A stretch of DNA of 64,000 nt from Roseibium salinum (lineage in GTDB: Bacteria; Pseudomonadota; Alphaproteobacteria; Rhizobiales; Stappiaceae): NCBI RefSeq assembly GCF_026240905.1, contig NZ_JAPEVI010000003.1, positions 2,418,001 through 2,482,000 of the forward strand, given 5' to 3'. Shown here piece by piece: positions 55,396 to 64,000 of the stretch. Position numbers and translations under genes: made by a program. Under the pieces are notes generated by a model. That model was given only the letters and a program-made list of their open reading frames with translations, was not told the origin of the DNA and ran no database searches. Positions within the stretch are counted from its first letter, which is position 1, and every line of letters starts with the position of its first letter.

Positions 55396-55589
55396 CGGCG
55401 AGCGGCCCGGCCGGTCGCGTTGCAACACCGGCACGCACGATCTTGACCTTTGCGCCACTTGACGGCAGGTTCCACGCTAGCGCCGAAGGTATTCCCCGTA
55501 ACGATCCTGGGACGATCTGCTCGGCTGCATTTCTTCCGGACATCGCCTAAGGTCTGTCCTCGCCGATACATTGCGCAAAGGTTTGCCGC

Positions 55590-56588
55590 ATGAACCAGTC
55601 TGTTTCCTCCGAGTTTCTGATCATCGAAAATCTGGATGATTTTCCGGAGGAACTGAAAGGCGGCATCGTCGCGATCGGCAATTTCGACGGGGTTCACCGG
55701 GGACACCGGGCCGTTCTCGATGCAGCGCTCGGACTTGGCCACGGCACGCATCATCCGGTCTTTGCAATGAGTTTCGAACCGCATCCGAGGACCGTCTTCA
55801 ATCCGTCCAGCCCGGTCTTCCGGCTGACGCCGTTGAAGGTCAAACTTGAAATCCTTCGCGTGTGCGGACTGGAGGGGGCGCTGATCCTGCCCTTCACGCG
55901 GGAATTCGCCGGCATCGAAGCCGACGCCTTCGTGCAGGACATCCTGATCGGCACGCTCGGCATATCGCACGCGGTCACCGGCTATGATTTCCATTTCGGC
56001 CGGGCCCGGCAAGGCACGCCGGACTACCTGCGCGAGGCCGGTGCCAGACACGGCTTCGGCGTCACGATCGTCCAGCGCGAGGAAGACGAAAACGCAGACG
56101 TCATTTCATCGTCCCGCATCCGGGAGTGCCTGAGCGAAGGCGATGTCGCCAGTGCGAACGGCCTGCTGGGATACCGCTGGTTTTTCGAGGCGGATGTCCG
56201 GCATGGCGACAAGCGGGGCCGGGATCTGGGCTATCCGACGGCCAACCTGCAACTGGGCGAGGAATGTCCGCTGCGTCACGGCATCTACGCCGTGAAGGTG
56301 AAGACCGGCGACGGCTGGCACGATGGCGTTGCCAGCTACGGCCGCCGGCCGACCTTCGACAACGGCGCGCCGCTGTTCGAGGTCCACCTGTTCGATTTCA
56401 AGGGCGATCTTTATGGGGAACCCTTGAGGGTTCATCTGGTCTCCTACCTGCGCGGCGAGGAAAAATTCGACACTGTTGAGGCGCTGGTCGCGCAGATGGA
56501 CAGGGACAGCGAGGAGGCCCGCGCCGCTCTCGCCTCGATCCGGCCCCTGTCTGAAATCGACCTGAAACTCCTGGAATTGGCCTCGTGA
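55590..56588 (+). CDS. ribF: Bifunctional riboflavin kinase / FAD synthetase
   Basis: RibF makes FMN and FAD from riboflavin. The 332-residue protein has the N-terminal nucleotidyltransferase domain (AIGNFDGVHRGHRAVL, FEPHPRTVF, ISSSRIRECL) and the C-terminal flavokinase domain (GDKRGRDLGYPTANL, VASYGRRPTFDNG, FEVHLFDFKGDLYG). The next gene starts inside its stop codon (GTGA). Confidence 0.97.
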   Translation: MNQSVSSEFLIIENLDDFPEELKGGIVAIGNFDGVHRGHRAVLDAALGLGHGTHHPVFAMSFEPHPRTVFNPSSPVFRLTPLKVKLEILRVCGLEGALILPFTREFAGIEADAFVQDILIGTLGISHAVTGYDFHFGRARQGTPDYLREAGARHGFGVTIVQREEDENADVISSSRIRECLSEGDVASANGLLGYRWFFEADVRHGDKRGRDLGYPTANLQLGEECPLRHGIYAVKVKTGDGWHDGVASYGRRPTFDNGAPLFEVHLFDFKGDLYGEPLRVHLVSYLRGEEKFDTVEALVAQMDRDSEEARAALASIRPLSEIDLKLLELAS

Positions 56589-57512
56589 CGCGCCCCATGG
56601 CCGCGGGAGGCATCGATCAGAACCCGCTCCTGGCGATTTTCCTGATGTCCTCGGCAATGCTGATGATCCCGGTCATGGACATCATTGCCAAGTACCTGTC
56701 GATGGAGCTTCCGCCGCTTGAGATCACCTTCGGACGGTTCTTCTTCCAGTTTCTGATCTGCCTGGCGATCGCCCTCGTCACCGGCCGAGATCACGCGCCT
56801 CGGAGGCAGCCAGCCGGTTGTGAACTATCTGCGCGGCATGCTCCTGGGCTCGGCATCGCTCTGCTTTTTCACCGCGGTGAAATACATGTCGGTCGCCACG
56901 GCCATATCGATCTTCTTCGTGGAGCCGATGGTGCTGACGGTGCTGGCCGCGCTGCTTTTGAAGGAACAGGTCGGACCGCGCCGGATCGGCGCCATTCTTG
57001 TCGGCCTCATCGGCGCCATCGTCGTTCTCAGGCCCAACCTTGCGGAGATCGGACTGGTGAGCCTGCTGCCCGTCGTCACCGCTGTCCTGTTTTCCTTCTA
57101 CCTTCTGATCAACCGGCTCTATCCGGCGAGAGACGACCTGCTGACGATCCAGTTCAGCGCCGGCCTTTCCGCAACGCTGATGCTCGCGGGTGCGCTTTTC
57201 ATCGGCAATCTGGTCGGATTGGAGGGCGTGGAATTCACCCTGCCGAGCGGTCCACAATCAGGACTTCTGGCGCTTATCGGGCTGATTTCCTTTGCCGGCC
57301 ACGGCCTGGTAGTATCGGCCTTCCAGCGCGGCAGCGCCAGCCTGCTGGCACCGCTTCAATACATGGAGATCGTCAGCGCGACACTGTTCGGATATCTGGT
57401 GTTTTCCGATTTTCCGGACGGGCCGACCTGGGTCGGCATTTCCCTGATCATCGGCAGCGGGCTCTACATCACCCATCGGGAGCGGAAGCAGAAATCGCCC
57501 GCCTCAGCCTGA
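56585..57512 (+). CDS. EamA/DMT family transporter, with an apparent frameshift near 56786
   Basis: This is a drug/metabolite transporter of about ten helices. The frame from GTG 56585 reads PLLAIFLMSSAMLMIPVMDI and FGRFFFQFLICLAIALVTG, then leaves the family; another frame picks up at EITRLGGSQPVVNYLRGMLL and runs to 57512 (AVKYMSVATAISIFFVEP, PLQYMEIVSATLFGYLVF). The switch lies within about 56770-56787, where dropping one C (or adding two bases) restores a single frame of roughly 308 residues. The substrate is unknown. Coupled to ribF by a four-base overlap. Its end overlaps the convergent GT87-like gene by nine bases. Confidence 0.8.
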
Positions 57513-58805
57513 CGTCACGCCGCGCGCCGCATCAAGACCGCCGCCGGCCGGCGCTGCTTTCCCGTCCAGCATCAGCCTGCGCAGCCCCATCCAGAGGATC
57601 AACAGGGGCAACAAGGGAGATATCGGAACGCCGAGCCACAGAGCCATCGGGCTGGTGGACGCGGACAGGGCGATTACCACGAAGAGCGCCACCTTTTCAT
57701 ACGGCAGGAAGCCGTTTTTCAATCCCTCGCGGATCAGGAAGGCGCAAGGCACGATCAGCAATGTCATGTCGTAGGACATGGCAAAGGGGGTGACCAGCAG
57801 GGCGCCGCCGACAAGAACCGGCGCCCGCACCACCAGCGCGTCCGACCGGCGCCAGGCCACAAAGACACTGACAAGCGCGGCAATGCTGAAGGCGATCTGG
57901 ACGGCCATCGACGCTTCGTACCCGAGGCCGGCAATTCTGCCCGAGCCGTAGACGGAGATCATTTTGCCCCACTCCACCCCGCCGAGTTCCATCACGGCGG
58001 AGGCGACGGGCGCCTGGGTCCAGAATGCCTGCCAGACGCCGATACCGAGCACGGCAGCGCTGAGCCCAGCAAACAGAAGCGTCGTCACGGACGCGCTCAG
58101 GAATGTACGCCAGTGCATGCCGGCAATCAGCGCGACCGGAATGAGAATGCCGAGCTGGGGTTTGATGGTCAGAATGCCGATGGCGATGCCGGCCCAGACC
58201 GTCCTGTTGCGCTCCATGCCGACCAGGAAAAAAGCGTAAAGAGCCGCCGTCAGGGCGGCGTTCTGACCGTGGAAGGCATTGTTGGCGCAGGCGGGGACGA
58301 TAATCAGACAGGCCGCCAGCAGCCATTGGCCGGTGATCAGCCGGCAGGCGAAAAAAAGCAGGGCAGTGGTGAGCGCCACAAAGCTTATGAAGGCCGCCTT
58401 GTAGGGCAGGACTGCAAAGAGGCTCTGCATCAGCTGGAAAGTCGGGGGATAGAAGAATCCGAACGTGGTGTCGCTCCCTGACAGGTCTTTCTGAATGGCG
58501 GCGAATTCCGATGGCACATAGACCAGTTCCGGCGTGCCCAGGAGGACCTGCTTTCCGGCCAGCCAGAAACTCAGGTAGTCCATCATCAACGTGCCGTTGG
58601 GCGATCCGAAATTGTTCGGGATGAACAGCATCCAGACCAGGCCGAGCAAGGAGGCAATGCCGGAAAACAGGCAGGCGAAACCGATCCTGTCCCAGGTCAG
58701 CCAGTCCCCCGAGCGGATGCCCCGCTGCCACAAGCCGGCTTTTTGCTCTTTGACGGCCGCGGCCTTGCCGGGAAACTCGGTCTCGATTTTCGTCTGTGAA
58801 CCCAT
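57504..58805 (-). CDS. DUF2029 (GT87-like) membrane glycosyltransferase family protein
   Basis: The 433-residue protein has about ten membrane helices and the layout of GT87/DUF2029 polyprenyl-phosphate-mannose-type mannosyltransferases: an early acidic loop in MMDYLSFWLAGKQVL and FFYPPTFQLM and KPQLGILIPVAL as marks. The acceptor is unknown; cell-surface glycan or glycolipid synthesis is likely. I chose the ATG at 58805 (MGSQTKIETEF); the frame can start upstream at 58850-58862. Confidence 0.85.
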   Translation of the reverse strand: MGSQTKIETEFPGKAAAVKEQKAGLWQRGIRSGDWLTWDRIGFACLFSGIASLLGLVWMLFIPNNFGSPNGTLMMDYLSFWLAGKQVLLGTPELVYVPSEFAAIQKDLSGSDTTFGFFYPPTFQLMQSLFAVLPYKAAFISFVALTTALLFFACRLITGQWLLAACLIIVPACANNAFHGQNAALTAALYAFFLVGMERNRTVWAGIAIGILTIKPQLGILIPVALIAGMHWRTFLSASVTTLLFAGLSAAVLGIGVWQAFWTQAPVASAVMELGGVEWGKMISVYGSGRIAGLGYEASMAVQIAFSIAALVSVFVAWRRSDALVVRAPVLVGGALLVTPFAMSYDMTLLIVPCAFLIREGLKNGFLPYEKVALFVVIALSASTSPMALWLGVPISPLLPLLILWMGLRRLMLDGKAAPAGGGLDAARGVTSG

Positions 58806-59179
58806 CGGCTGCGGTTGTCCTGTTTCTGCCGGATTGACCAATCGGCCCATCCATGCCCGCAAGTCATCTATATTCGGTTACCCGTGCGCACATTGCGACC
58901 GACGAATACAAACAAACAACTCCGCGCATCGAGAGAACATCTTTATTCACGGGCAAAGTGCTGCTATGTCCCATGCCATGCAGAAAACGGTTCTCATAGT
59001 CATCGGGTCAGCGACGACCCCAATTTCGCGAATTACTTGCCCGGCCTTCGGCTGACGCGGCCAGCGCGGCGCCAGGGACCGGGATCCTCCTGTTTAACGC
59101 AGCCGCCTTACGAGGGGCCGGCGATTTTCCTGCATCAGACACGCGGACGCAACGCCCGCACGACCGGATCGATTTGACG
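58806..59179. other. Divergent intergenic region between the GT87-like gene and ileS
   Basis: No gene is supported. Small elements include a GGGTC/GACCC hairpin at 59005-59020. No promoter stands out and there is no T-box-like leader for ileS. Confidence 0.35.
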
Positions 59180-62140
59180 ATGACCGAGACAGACAAACGC
59201 GACTACTCAAAAACGCTCAACCTGCCCCAGACCGACTTTCCCATGCGCGCGGGCCTTCCCAAGAAGGAGCCGGAGATCCTGCAACGCTGGGAGACTCTGG
59301 GCGTTTACAAAAAGCTTCGGAACCAGGGCAAGGACCGCAGGAAATTCATCCTGCATGACGGCCCTCCCTATGCCAACGGCAACATCCATATCGGTCATGC
59401 CCTCAACAAGACCCTGAAGGACATCGTCACCCGCTCCATGCAGATGATGGGTTTCGAGAGCAACTACGTTCCGGGCTGGGACTGTCACGGCCTGCCGATC
59501 GAATGGAAGATCGAGGAGCAGTACCGGGCAAAGGGCAAGAACAAGGACGAGGTGCCGATCAACGAATTCCGCAAGGAGTGCCGTGAATTCGCCGAGCACT
59601 GGATCGACGTGCAGCGCGAGGAGTTCAAGCGGCTCGGCATCGAGGGCGACTGGGACAATCCTTACCTGACCATGCGCTTTGAAAGCGAAGCGGTGATCGC
59701 CGGCGAACTGATGAAGTTCGCCATGTCCGGCCAGCTTTACCGCGGTTCCAAGCCGGTCATGTGGTCGGTCGTCGAAAAGACCGCCCTCGCGGAAGCCGAA
59801 ATCGAATACCAGGACTATCAGTCGGACCAGATCTGGGTGAAGTTCCCGGTCATCAGCGCCGGGGGCCGCGACGAGGCGGCCGTCGAGGAGCTTCTGGAAG
59901 CAGCGGTGGTGATCTGGACCACCACGCCATGGACCATCCCGGGCAATCGGGCGATCAGCTATTCGCACCGCATCGCCTACAGCCTCTTCGAAGTCACCCA
60001 GGACGGTCTTGCGGACGACAACTGGGTGCAGAAGGGCGACAAGCTGATCCTGGCCGACGAACTGGCGGCAGACGTCTTCAAGAACGCCCGCATCACCGAT
60101 TTCAGGCAGGTTCGCGCCGTCACGGCGGACGAACTGGCGACGGTGACCTGCGCGCATCCGCTGGCCGAGCTCGACCTCGGCGGTTACACATTCGACGTTC
60201 CCCTGCTCGACGGCGACCACGTCACCGATGACGCTGGCACCGGCTTCGTGCACACGGCTCCGGGCCACGGTACGGACGACTTTGAAATCTGGATGGAACG
60301 GCGCGCCGAGCTGGATGCGCGCGGCATCGACACGGCGATCCCCTTCACGGTCGCCGACGACGGTTTCTACACCAAAGACGCGCCGGGCTTCGAAGGCTGC
60401 GAAGTCATCACCCACAAGGGGGAAAAGGGCAAGGCAAACAAGGCGGTCATCGAGAAGCTGAAGGAAAGCGGCAACCTGATCGGCCTCGGCCGTCTGAGCC
60501 ATTCCTACCCGCATTCCTGGCGGTCCAAGAAACCGGTGATCTTCCGCAACACTCCGCAGTGGTTCGTCTACATGGACAAGCCGCTTGCCGGCGAAGGCGA
60601 CACGCTGCGCAGCCGCGCGCTGACGTCCATCGACGAGACCCGCTTCGTGCCCGGCAGCGGCCAGAAGCGTCTGCGCTCGATGATCGAGAACCGCCCGGAC
60701 TGGGTGCTCTCCCGCCAACGTGCATGGGGCGTGCCGATCACCGTCTTCGTGCACAAGGACAGCGGCGAGATCCTCAAGGACGAGACGGTCAACGCGCGCA
60801 TCTTCGACGCCTTCGAGGCCGAAGGCGCGGATGCCTGGTTCGCGGACGGGGCGAAGGAGCGTTTCCTGGCCGGCAACTATGCCCCCGAAGACTGGGACAT
60901 GGTCAGGGATATCCTGGATGTGTGGTTCGATTCCGGTTCCACCCACGCCTTCGTGCTGGAAAAACGCCCGGATCTCGCGCCGAACCGCAAGACTGCGGGC
61001 GGCGAGGACCACGTTCTTTACCTGGAAGGCTCGGACCAGCACCGCGGCTGGTTCCATTCCTCGCTCCTGGAAAGCTGTGGCACGCGCGGCCATGCGCCTT
61101 ACGACACGGTCCTGACCCACGGCTTCACCATGGCCGAAGACGGGCGCAAGATGTCCAAGTCGCTCGGCAACCAGGTGTTCCCGCAGGACGTGATCAAGCA
61201 GTACGGTGCCGATATCCTGCGCCTGTGGGTCGCTTCGACGGACTACTGGGAGGACCAGCGCCTGGGTCAGGAAATCATCAAGACCAATGTCGACAGCTAC
61301 CGCAAGCTGCGCAACACGCTACGCTGGATGCTGGGCTCTCTCGCCCATGCAACCGGCGAGGAAGTCGCCCTAGCCGACATGCCGGAGCTGGAGCGGCTGA
61401 TGCTGCATCGCCTGAGCGAACTCGACGGCATGATCCGTGAAGCCTATTGGGAGTTCGACTACAAGAAGATCTTCCATCAGCTCTTCAGCTTCCTGACCGT
61501 GGAGCTGTCGGCCTTCTATTTCGATATCCGCAAGGACGCGCTTTACTGCGATCCGGCGTCGTCCACACGCCGGAAGGCGGGGCTGTTCGTGATCGACAAG
61601 CTGTTCAACTGCCTTGTGACCTGGATGGCGCCGATGCTGCCCTTCACCATGGATGAGACCTGGGTCTCCCGCTATGGCGAGGACGCTTGCGTGCACCTGG
61701 AGCAGTTCCCTGCCGTTCCCGCCGAGTGGAGGGACGAGGCGCTGGCGGCCAAGTGGGCGAAGATCAAGACCGTGCGCCGGGTCGTCACCGGCGCGCTGGA
61801 AGTCGAACGCCGTGAAAAGCGGATCGGTTCTTCGCTCGAGGCCCACCCGGTGGTGCATGTCACCGATCCCGAACTCATGGCGGCGCTCGCCGACAAGGAC
61901 ATGGCCGATATCACCATCACCAGCCAGCTGACGCTCAGCGCCGAGCCCGCACCGGCAGGCGCCTTCACGCTGGACGACACCAGGGGCGTTGCCGTGGTTC
62001 CGGGTCTGGCGGAAGGCCGGAAATGCGCCCGGTCCTGGAAGATCCTGCCGGAAGTCGGTTCGGATCCGGATTATCCGGACGTGACGTTGCGCGACGCGGA
62101 AGCGCTGCGCGAATGGGATGCAGCTCACGCCGCGGCGTGA
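59180..62140 (+). CDS. ileS: Isoleucyl-tRNA synthetase
   Basis: The 986-residue class I synthetase has the HIGH motif in [14 protein letters not shown] (70-73), the CP1 editing domain ([15 protein letters not shown]) and the KMSKS motif at about 657-661 ([14 protein letters not shown]). The C-terminal zinc finger of E. coli IleS is absent: the region reads [15 protein letters not shown] without the cysteine set, a common alphaproteobacterial state. The ATG at 59180 is chosen over an in-frame TTG six bases upstream. lspA follows after 12 bases. Confidence 0.97.
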   Translation: MTETDKRDYSKTLNLPQTDFPMRAGLPKKEPEILQRWETLGVYKKLRNQGKDRRKFILHDGPPYANGNIHIGHALNKTLKDIVTRSMQMMGFESNYVPGWDCHGLPIEWKIEEQYRAKGKNKDEVPINEFRKECREFAEHWIDVQREEFKRLGIEGDWDNPYLTMRFESEAVIAGELMKFAMSGQLYRGSKPVMWSVVEKTALAEAEIEYQDYQSDQIWVKFPVISAGGRDEAAVEELLEAAVVIWTTTPWTIPGNRAISYSHRIAYSLFEVTQDGLADDNWVQKGDKLILADELAADVFKNARITDFRQVRAVTADELATVTCAHPLAELDLGGYTFDVPLLDGDHVTDDAGTGFVHTAPGHGTDDFEIWMERRAELDARGIDTAIPFTVADDGFYTKDAPGFEGCEVITHKGEKGKANKAVIEKLKESGNLIGLGRLSHSYPHSWRSKKPVIFRNTPQWFVYMDKPLAGEGDTLRSRALTSIDETRFVPGSGQKRLRSMIENRPDWVLSRQRAWGVPITVFVHKDSGEILKDETVNARIFDAFEAEGADAWFADGAKERFLAGNYAPEDWDMVRDILDVWFDSGSTHAFVLEKRPDLAPNRKTAGGEDHVLYLEGSDQHRGWFHSSLLESCGTRGHAPYDTVLTHGFTMAEDGRKMSKSLGNQVFPQDVIKQYGADILRLWVASTDYWEDQRLGQEIIKTNVDSYRKLRNTLRWMLGSLAHATGEEVALADMPELERLMLHRLSELDGMIREAYWEFDYKKIFHQLFSFLTVELSAFYFDIRKDALYCDPASSTRRKAGLFVIDKLFNCLVTWMAPMLPFTMDETWVSRYGEDACVHLEQFPAVPAEWRDEALAAKWAKIKTVRRVVTGALEVERREKRIGSSLEAHPVVHVTDPELMAALADKDMADITITSQLTLSAEPAPAGAFTLDDTRGVAVVPGLAEGRKCARSWKILPEVGSDPDYPDVTLRDAEALREWDAAHAAA

Positions 62141-62152
62141 GCGGCCGGCCCA

Positions 62153-62689
62153 ATGAGCGATCCGGATCAACACGCATCGACACAGGCAGGACGGCCCCTC
62201 TTCTGGGGCCGTTACAGCGCGCTTGTCTTCCTGATCGCGCTCGCCGGCGTTATCCTGGATCAGGTGACGAAACTGTGGCTCGTCTACGGCTTCAAGCTCG
62301 CGGTCAACGGACCGGTCGAGCTGTTGCCGGTTCTGGACCTCGTCCTTGTCTGGAACCGCGGCATTTCCTATGGATTGTTCGAGCAGAACAGCGACCTCGG
62401 TCGCTGGCTTCTGGTCGTCCTGACAGGGGCCGTCACGATCGGCTTGTGGATCTGGTCAGCGCGCTGCCAGAGCAGGCTGGTGGCGCTCGCGCTGGCTCTG
62501 GTGATCGGCGGTGCGATCGGCAACGGCATCGACCGGATGGCCTTTGGCGCCGTTGTCGACTTCGTGCATTTCCACGTCGGGACATTCTCCTGGTATGTCT
62601 TCAACCTGGCAGACGTGTGGATCGTTGCGGGCGTGGCTGGTCTCCTGTATGACAGTTTCAGAAACGGTCCTAATTCAGCCGCAAAATAG
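62153..62689 (+). CDS. lspA: Lipoprotein signal peptidase (signal peptidase II)
   Basis: LspA cleaves prolipoproteins after lipid attachment. The 178-residue protein has four membrane helices and the aspartyl dyad D136 in GAVVDFVHFHV and D154 in FNLADVWIV; GNGIDRMAFG is the other family mark. The ileS-lspA pairing is widespread. A lipoprotein gene follows. Confidence 0.96.
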   Translation: MSDPDQHASTQAGRPLFWGRYSALVFLIALAGVILDQVTKLWLVYGFKLAVNGPVELLPVLDLVLVWNRGISYGLFEQNSDLGRWLLVVLTGAVTIGLWIWSARCQSRLVALALALVIGGAIGNGIDRMAFGAVVDFVHFHVGTFSWYVFNLADVWIVAGVAGLLYDSFRNGPNSAAK

Positions 62690-62762
62690 CGGTCTAACAC
62701 GGGACAAACGGTCTGCTGGTGGGACGCTGCCGGCATTTTCATTGAGAATCGAGGAGTCTGCT

Positions 62763-63473
62763 GTGGCGCGGACCATAATTGCGTTGGTGAAGAATTCTGC
62801 TGTGCTGGCCATACTGGCCGGGCTTGCCGCTTGTCAGGCTGCGGACGGCACCAGCCAGGCGCCGGATGTCGCCATTGTGAACTCGATGATGAAAGGCCTT
62901 GGCGCCGTTGATCCGAACGAAAAGCCGATCGACTACAAGCCGCGCGGCCCCCTTGCAATGCCTGCCGAGGCGTCCAAGCTGCCGGAGCCCGAAACGAATG
63001 TCGCCGGGGTGAACTCCGCGGACTGGCCGAAGCAGGACGAGAGCCAGGAGCTGAACGATCTCAAGAAGATCTATGCCAGCTCGGGCAAGCGGGGCAGCAT
63101 GAACAGCGAACCGCTCAACCCCGAACAGATGCGCGGGTTCAAGATCACCGGAGTGACCGGCCAGAATCGCAATCTGGAACAGGAGCAGCGCGATGCGGAG
63201 CTTGGTCAGGGCGAATTGCTGACGCGCGAGGAGCAGCGCGCGGAATGGGAGCGCTTGCAGAAGCTGAAGGCGCAACAGGCCGGTCTCGACGAGAGCGGTC
63301 TGGCCAATCGCCGCTATCTGACCGAACCGCCGACGACCTACAGCACGCCTTCGCCGGATGCGCCGATGCCCGAGATCGTGAAGAACGACAAGAAGGCGGC
63401 CAATCGCGACATCTACGATTCCACACCGCTCCATCCGCGGTGTCTTGAAGGCGACTCGTCTTACTGTAACTGA
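62763..63473 (+). CDS. Lipoprotein of unknown function downstream of lspA
   Basis: The 236-residue product has a signal with lipobox LAAC (modified cysteine C24), then a hydrophilic chain rich in E, Q, K and P with coiled-coil potential around QNRNLEQEQRDAELGQGELL and REEQRAEWERLQKLK. The GTG at 62763 has GAGGAG six bases upstream; an open frame further upstream overlaps lspA and lacks a start signal. In some alphaproteobacteria a small lipoprotein (BamF/DUF3035 type) occupies this position between lspA and an M16 peptidase gene; sequence similarity is not evident to me, so this is position only. Confidence 0.78.
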   Translation: MARTIIALVKNSAVLAILAGLAACQAADGTSQAPDVAIVNSMMKGLGAVDPNEKPIDYKPRGPLAMPAEASKLPEPETNVAGVNSADWPKQDESQELNDLKKIYASSGKRGSMNSEPLNPEQMRGFKITGVTGQNRNLEQEQRDAELGQGELLTREEQRAEWERLQKLKAQQAGLDESGLANRRYLTEPPTTYSTPSPDAPMPEIVKNDKKAANRDIYDSTPLHPRCLEGDSSYCN

Positions 63474-63875
63474 CAGTCCGGTGGCCCAACCGTCCATGAC
63501 GAAATTGTAACGAGACCTTCGGGCACCCCTTCCTGTATGGAAGGACAAGGTCCGGAGGTCTTCGTGCATTCAGACCAGCTTTTCCGCGTTCCGGAAGCGC
63601 GGGAGGCTTGAACAGCAATCGTCACTGAACCACGGCGCGGTTTCGCGCGTTGGAGTTTGTCCGCAGGTAACTTTGCGGCGGACAGTATTCCAGGGCCCTG
63701 GAACGCAAGGTTCAGCCGGTCACCCACGACGGACGGAAATTGCCGAGACCTTCCGGAGCATTTGGCTTCATGTTCGCAAGAACGCGGGCAGGATGCTCCA
63801 TCACATTGAAAGCGATCAACGTTCCGCATCCAGGCGAACCGCCCGGTTGCAGGTTGACCCAAACGGGAGTTGCAC
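63474..63875. other. Intergenic region between the lipoprotein and the last gene
   Basis: No gene is supported in these 402 bases. A perfect 16-bp palindrome TTCCAGGGCCCTGGAA lies at 63688-63703 and could bind a dimeric regulator of the next gene. No clear promoter or terminator is visible. Confidence 0.4.
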
Positions 63876-64000
63876 GTGAACCCGCTCAGAAAAATGTATC
63901 GCCCATCGTCCCTCCAATTCCGTTTGCGGCAGTCGGCCTGCGTCCTGCTGCTGCCTGCGTTCCTGCTCGCAAGCGGTTCGATGCCCGGAGCGGGCCCGGT
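63876..64000 (+). CDS. Exported protein, 5' end only (probable M16 family peptidase by position)
   Basis: Only 41 codons are in the window. A GTG start with GGGAG six bases upstream is followed by MNPLRKMYRPSSL, a hydrophobic run ACVLLLPAFLLASG and then a small-residue stretch, a signal peptide. In related genomes an exported M16 zinc peptidase follows the ileS-lspA-lipoprotein group; this is inference from gene order, as no catalytic motif is in the window. Confidence 0.55.
   Translation, partial: MNPLRKMYRPSSLQFRLRQSACVLLLPAFLLASGSMPGAGP

Noticed and set aside
59207..61120. 637-codon minus-strand frame
   Set aside because: Antisense to ileS, which has HIGH and KMSKS motifs in the right places.

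Overview
The window is a GC-rich, gene-dense chromosomal segment of an alphaproteobacterium. Gene order (gcvT-gcvH-gcvPA; ispH-thrB-rnhA; thrC-M16 peptidase-GNAT; an aa3 cytochrome oxidase operon with ctaB, ctaG and SURF1; the lipid A block cysQ-like/DUF4170/DUF374/waaA/lpxK/DUF2093; ileS-lspA) points to Hyphomicrobiales (Rhizobiales). The Stappiaceae (Roseibium/Labrenzia/Stappia) are my best guess from memory of family resemblance; no marker gene such as 16S rRNA is present to prove it. I saw no tRNA, rRNA, CRISPR array, prophage or complete insertion sequence.

Layout. 1-3.8 kb: glycine cleavage genes on the minus strand (gcvT, gcvH, an OsmC-like gene, 5' part of gcvPA) behind a promoter and a tandem glycine riboswitch. 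3.9-8.1 kb: a lipoprotein, then ispH, thrB, rnhA and a lipid-kinase gene with an apparent frameshift. 8.1-15.4 kb, minus strand: a membrane EAL protein with a degenerate GGDEF domain, an acetyltransferase, an M16 peptidase, thrC and yqgE. 15.5-17.0 kb: a DsbD-alpha-like periplasmic protein and a peroxiredoxin. 17.2-23.9 kb, minus strand: the cytochrome c oxidase operon ctaC-ctaD-ctaB-coxF-like-ctaG-ctaE-DUF983-surf1. 24.4-29.2 kb: an IalB-like protein, a Kef-type antiporter, a HAD hydrolase and tldD. 29.4-36.8 kb: three small genes, the lpxK/waaA lipid A cluster, a CysQ-like phosphatase, pmbA (tldE) and a DUF6101-like gene. 36.8-37.1 kb: a 264-bp MITE-like element inserted in the last codon of ubiA. 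37.1-45.5 kb: ubiA, purD, a fluoroacetate-dehalogenase-like hydrolase, a second GGDEF-EAL protein, a frameshifted patatin gene and a small unknown. 45.7-53.3 kb: a metallo-beta-lactamase-fold protein, rsmD, rluB with a 13-unit tandem-repeat tail, tadA, an alpha/beta hydrolase, mutL and a HAD-IIA phosphatase. 53.4-64 kb: cheZ-like and cheY (frameshifted), a MaoC hydratase, ribF, an EamA transporter (frameshifted), a GT87-like membrane protein, ileS, lspA, a lipoprotein and the start of a secreted protein, probably an M16 peptidase.

Most of the window is housekeeping: one-carbon metabolism, threonine and purine synthesis, respiration, envelope assembly, translation and DNA repair. The most noteworthy observations are the mobile-element insertion that rebuilt the ubiA stop codon, the hydrolase that keeps every published active-site residue of fluoroacetate dehalogenase, four genes each broken by what looks like a single-base indel (assembly error or real decay), the repeat tail of RluB, and several intergenic palindromes. 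I did not find a clearly new multi-gene system.
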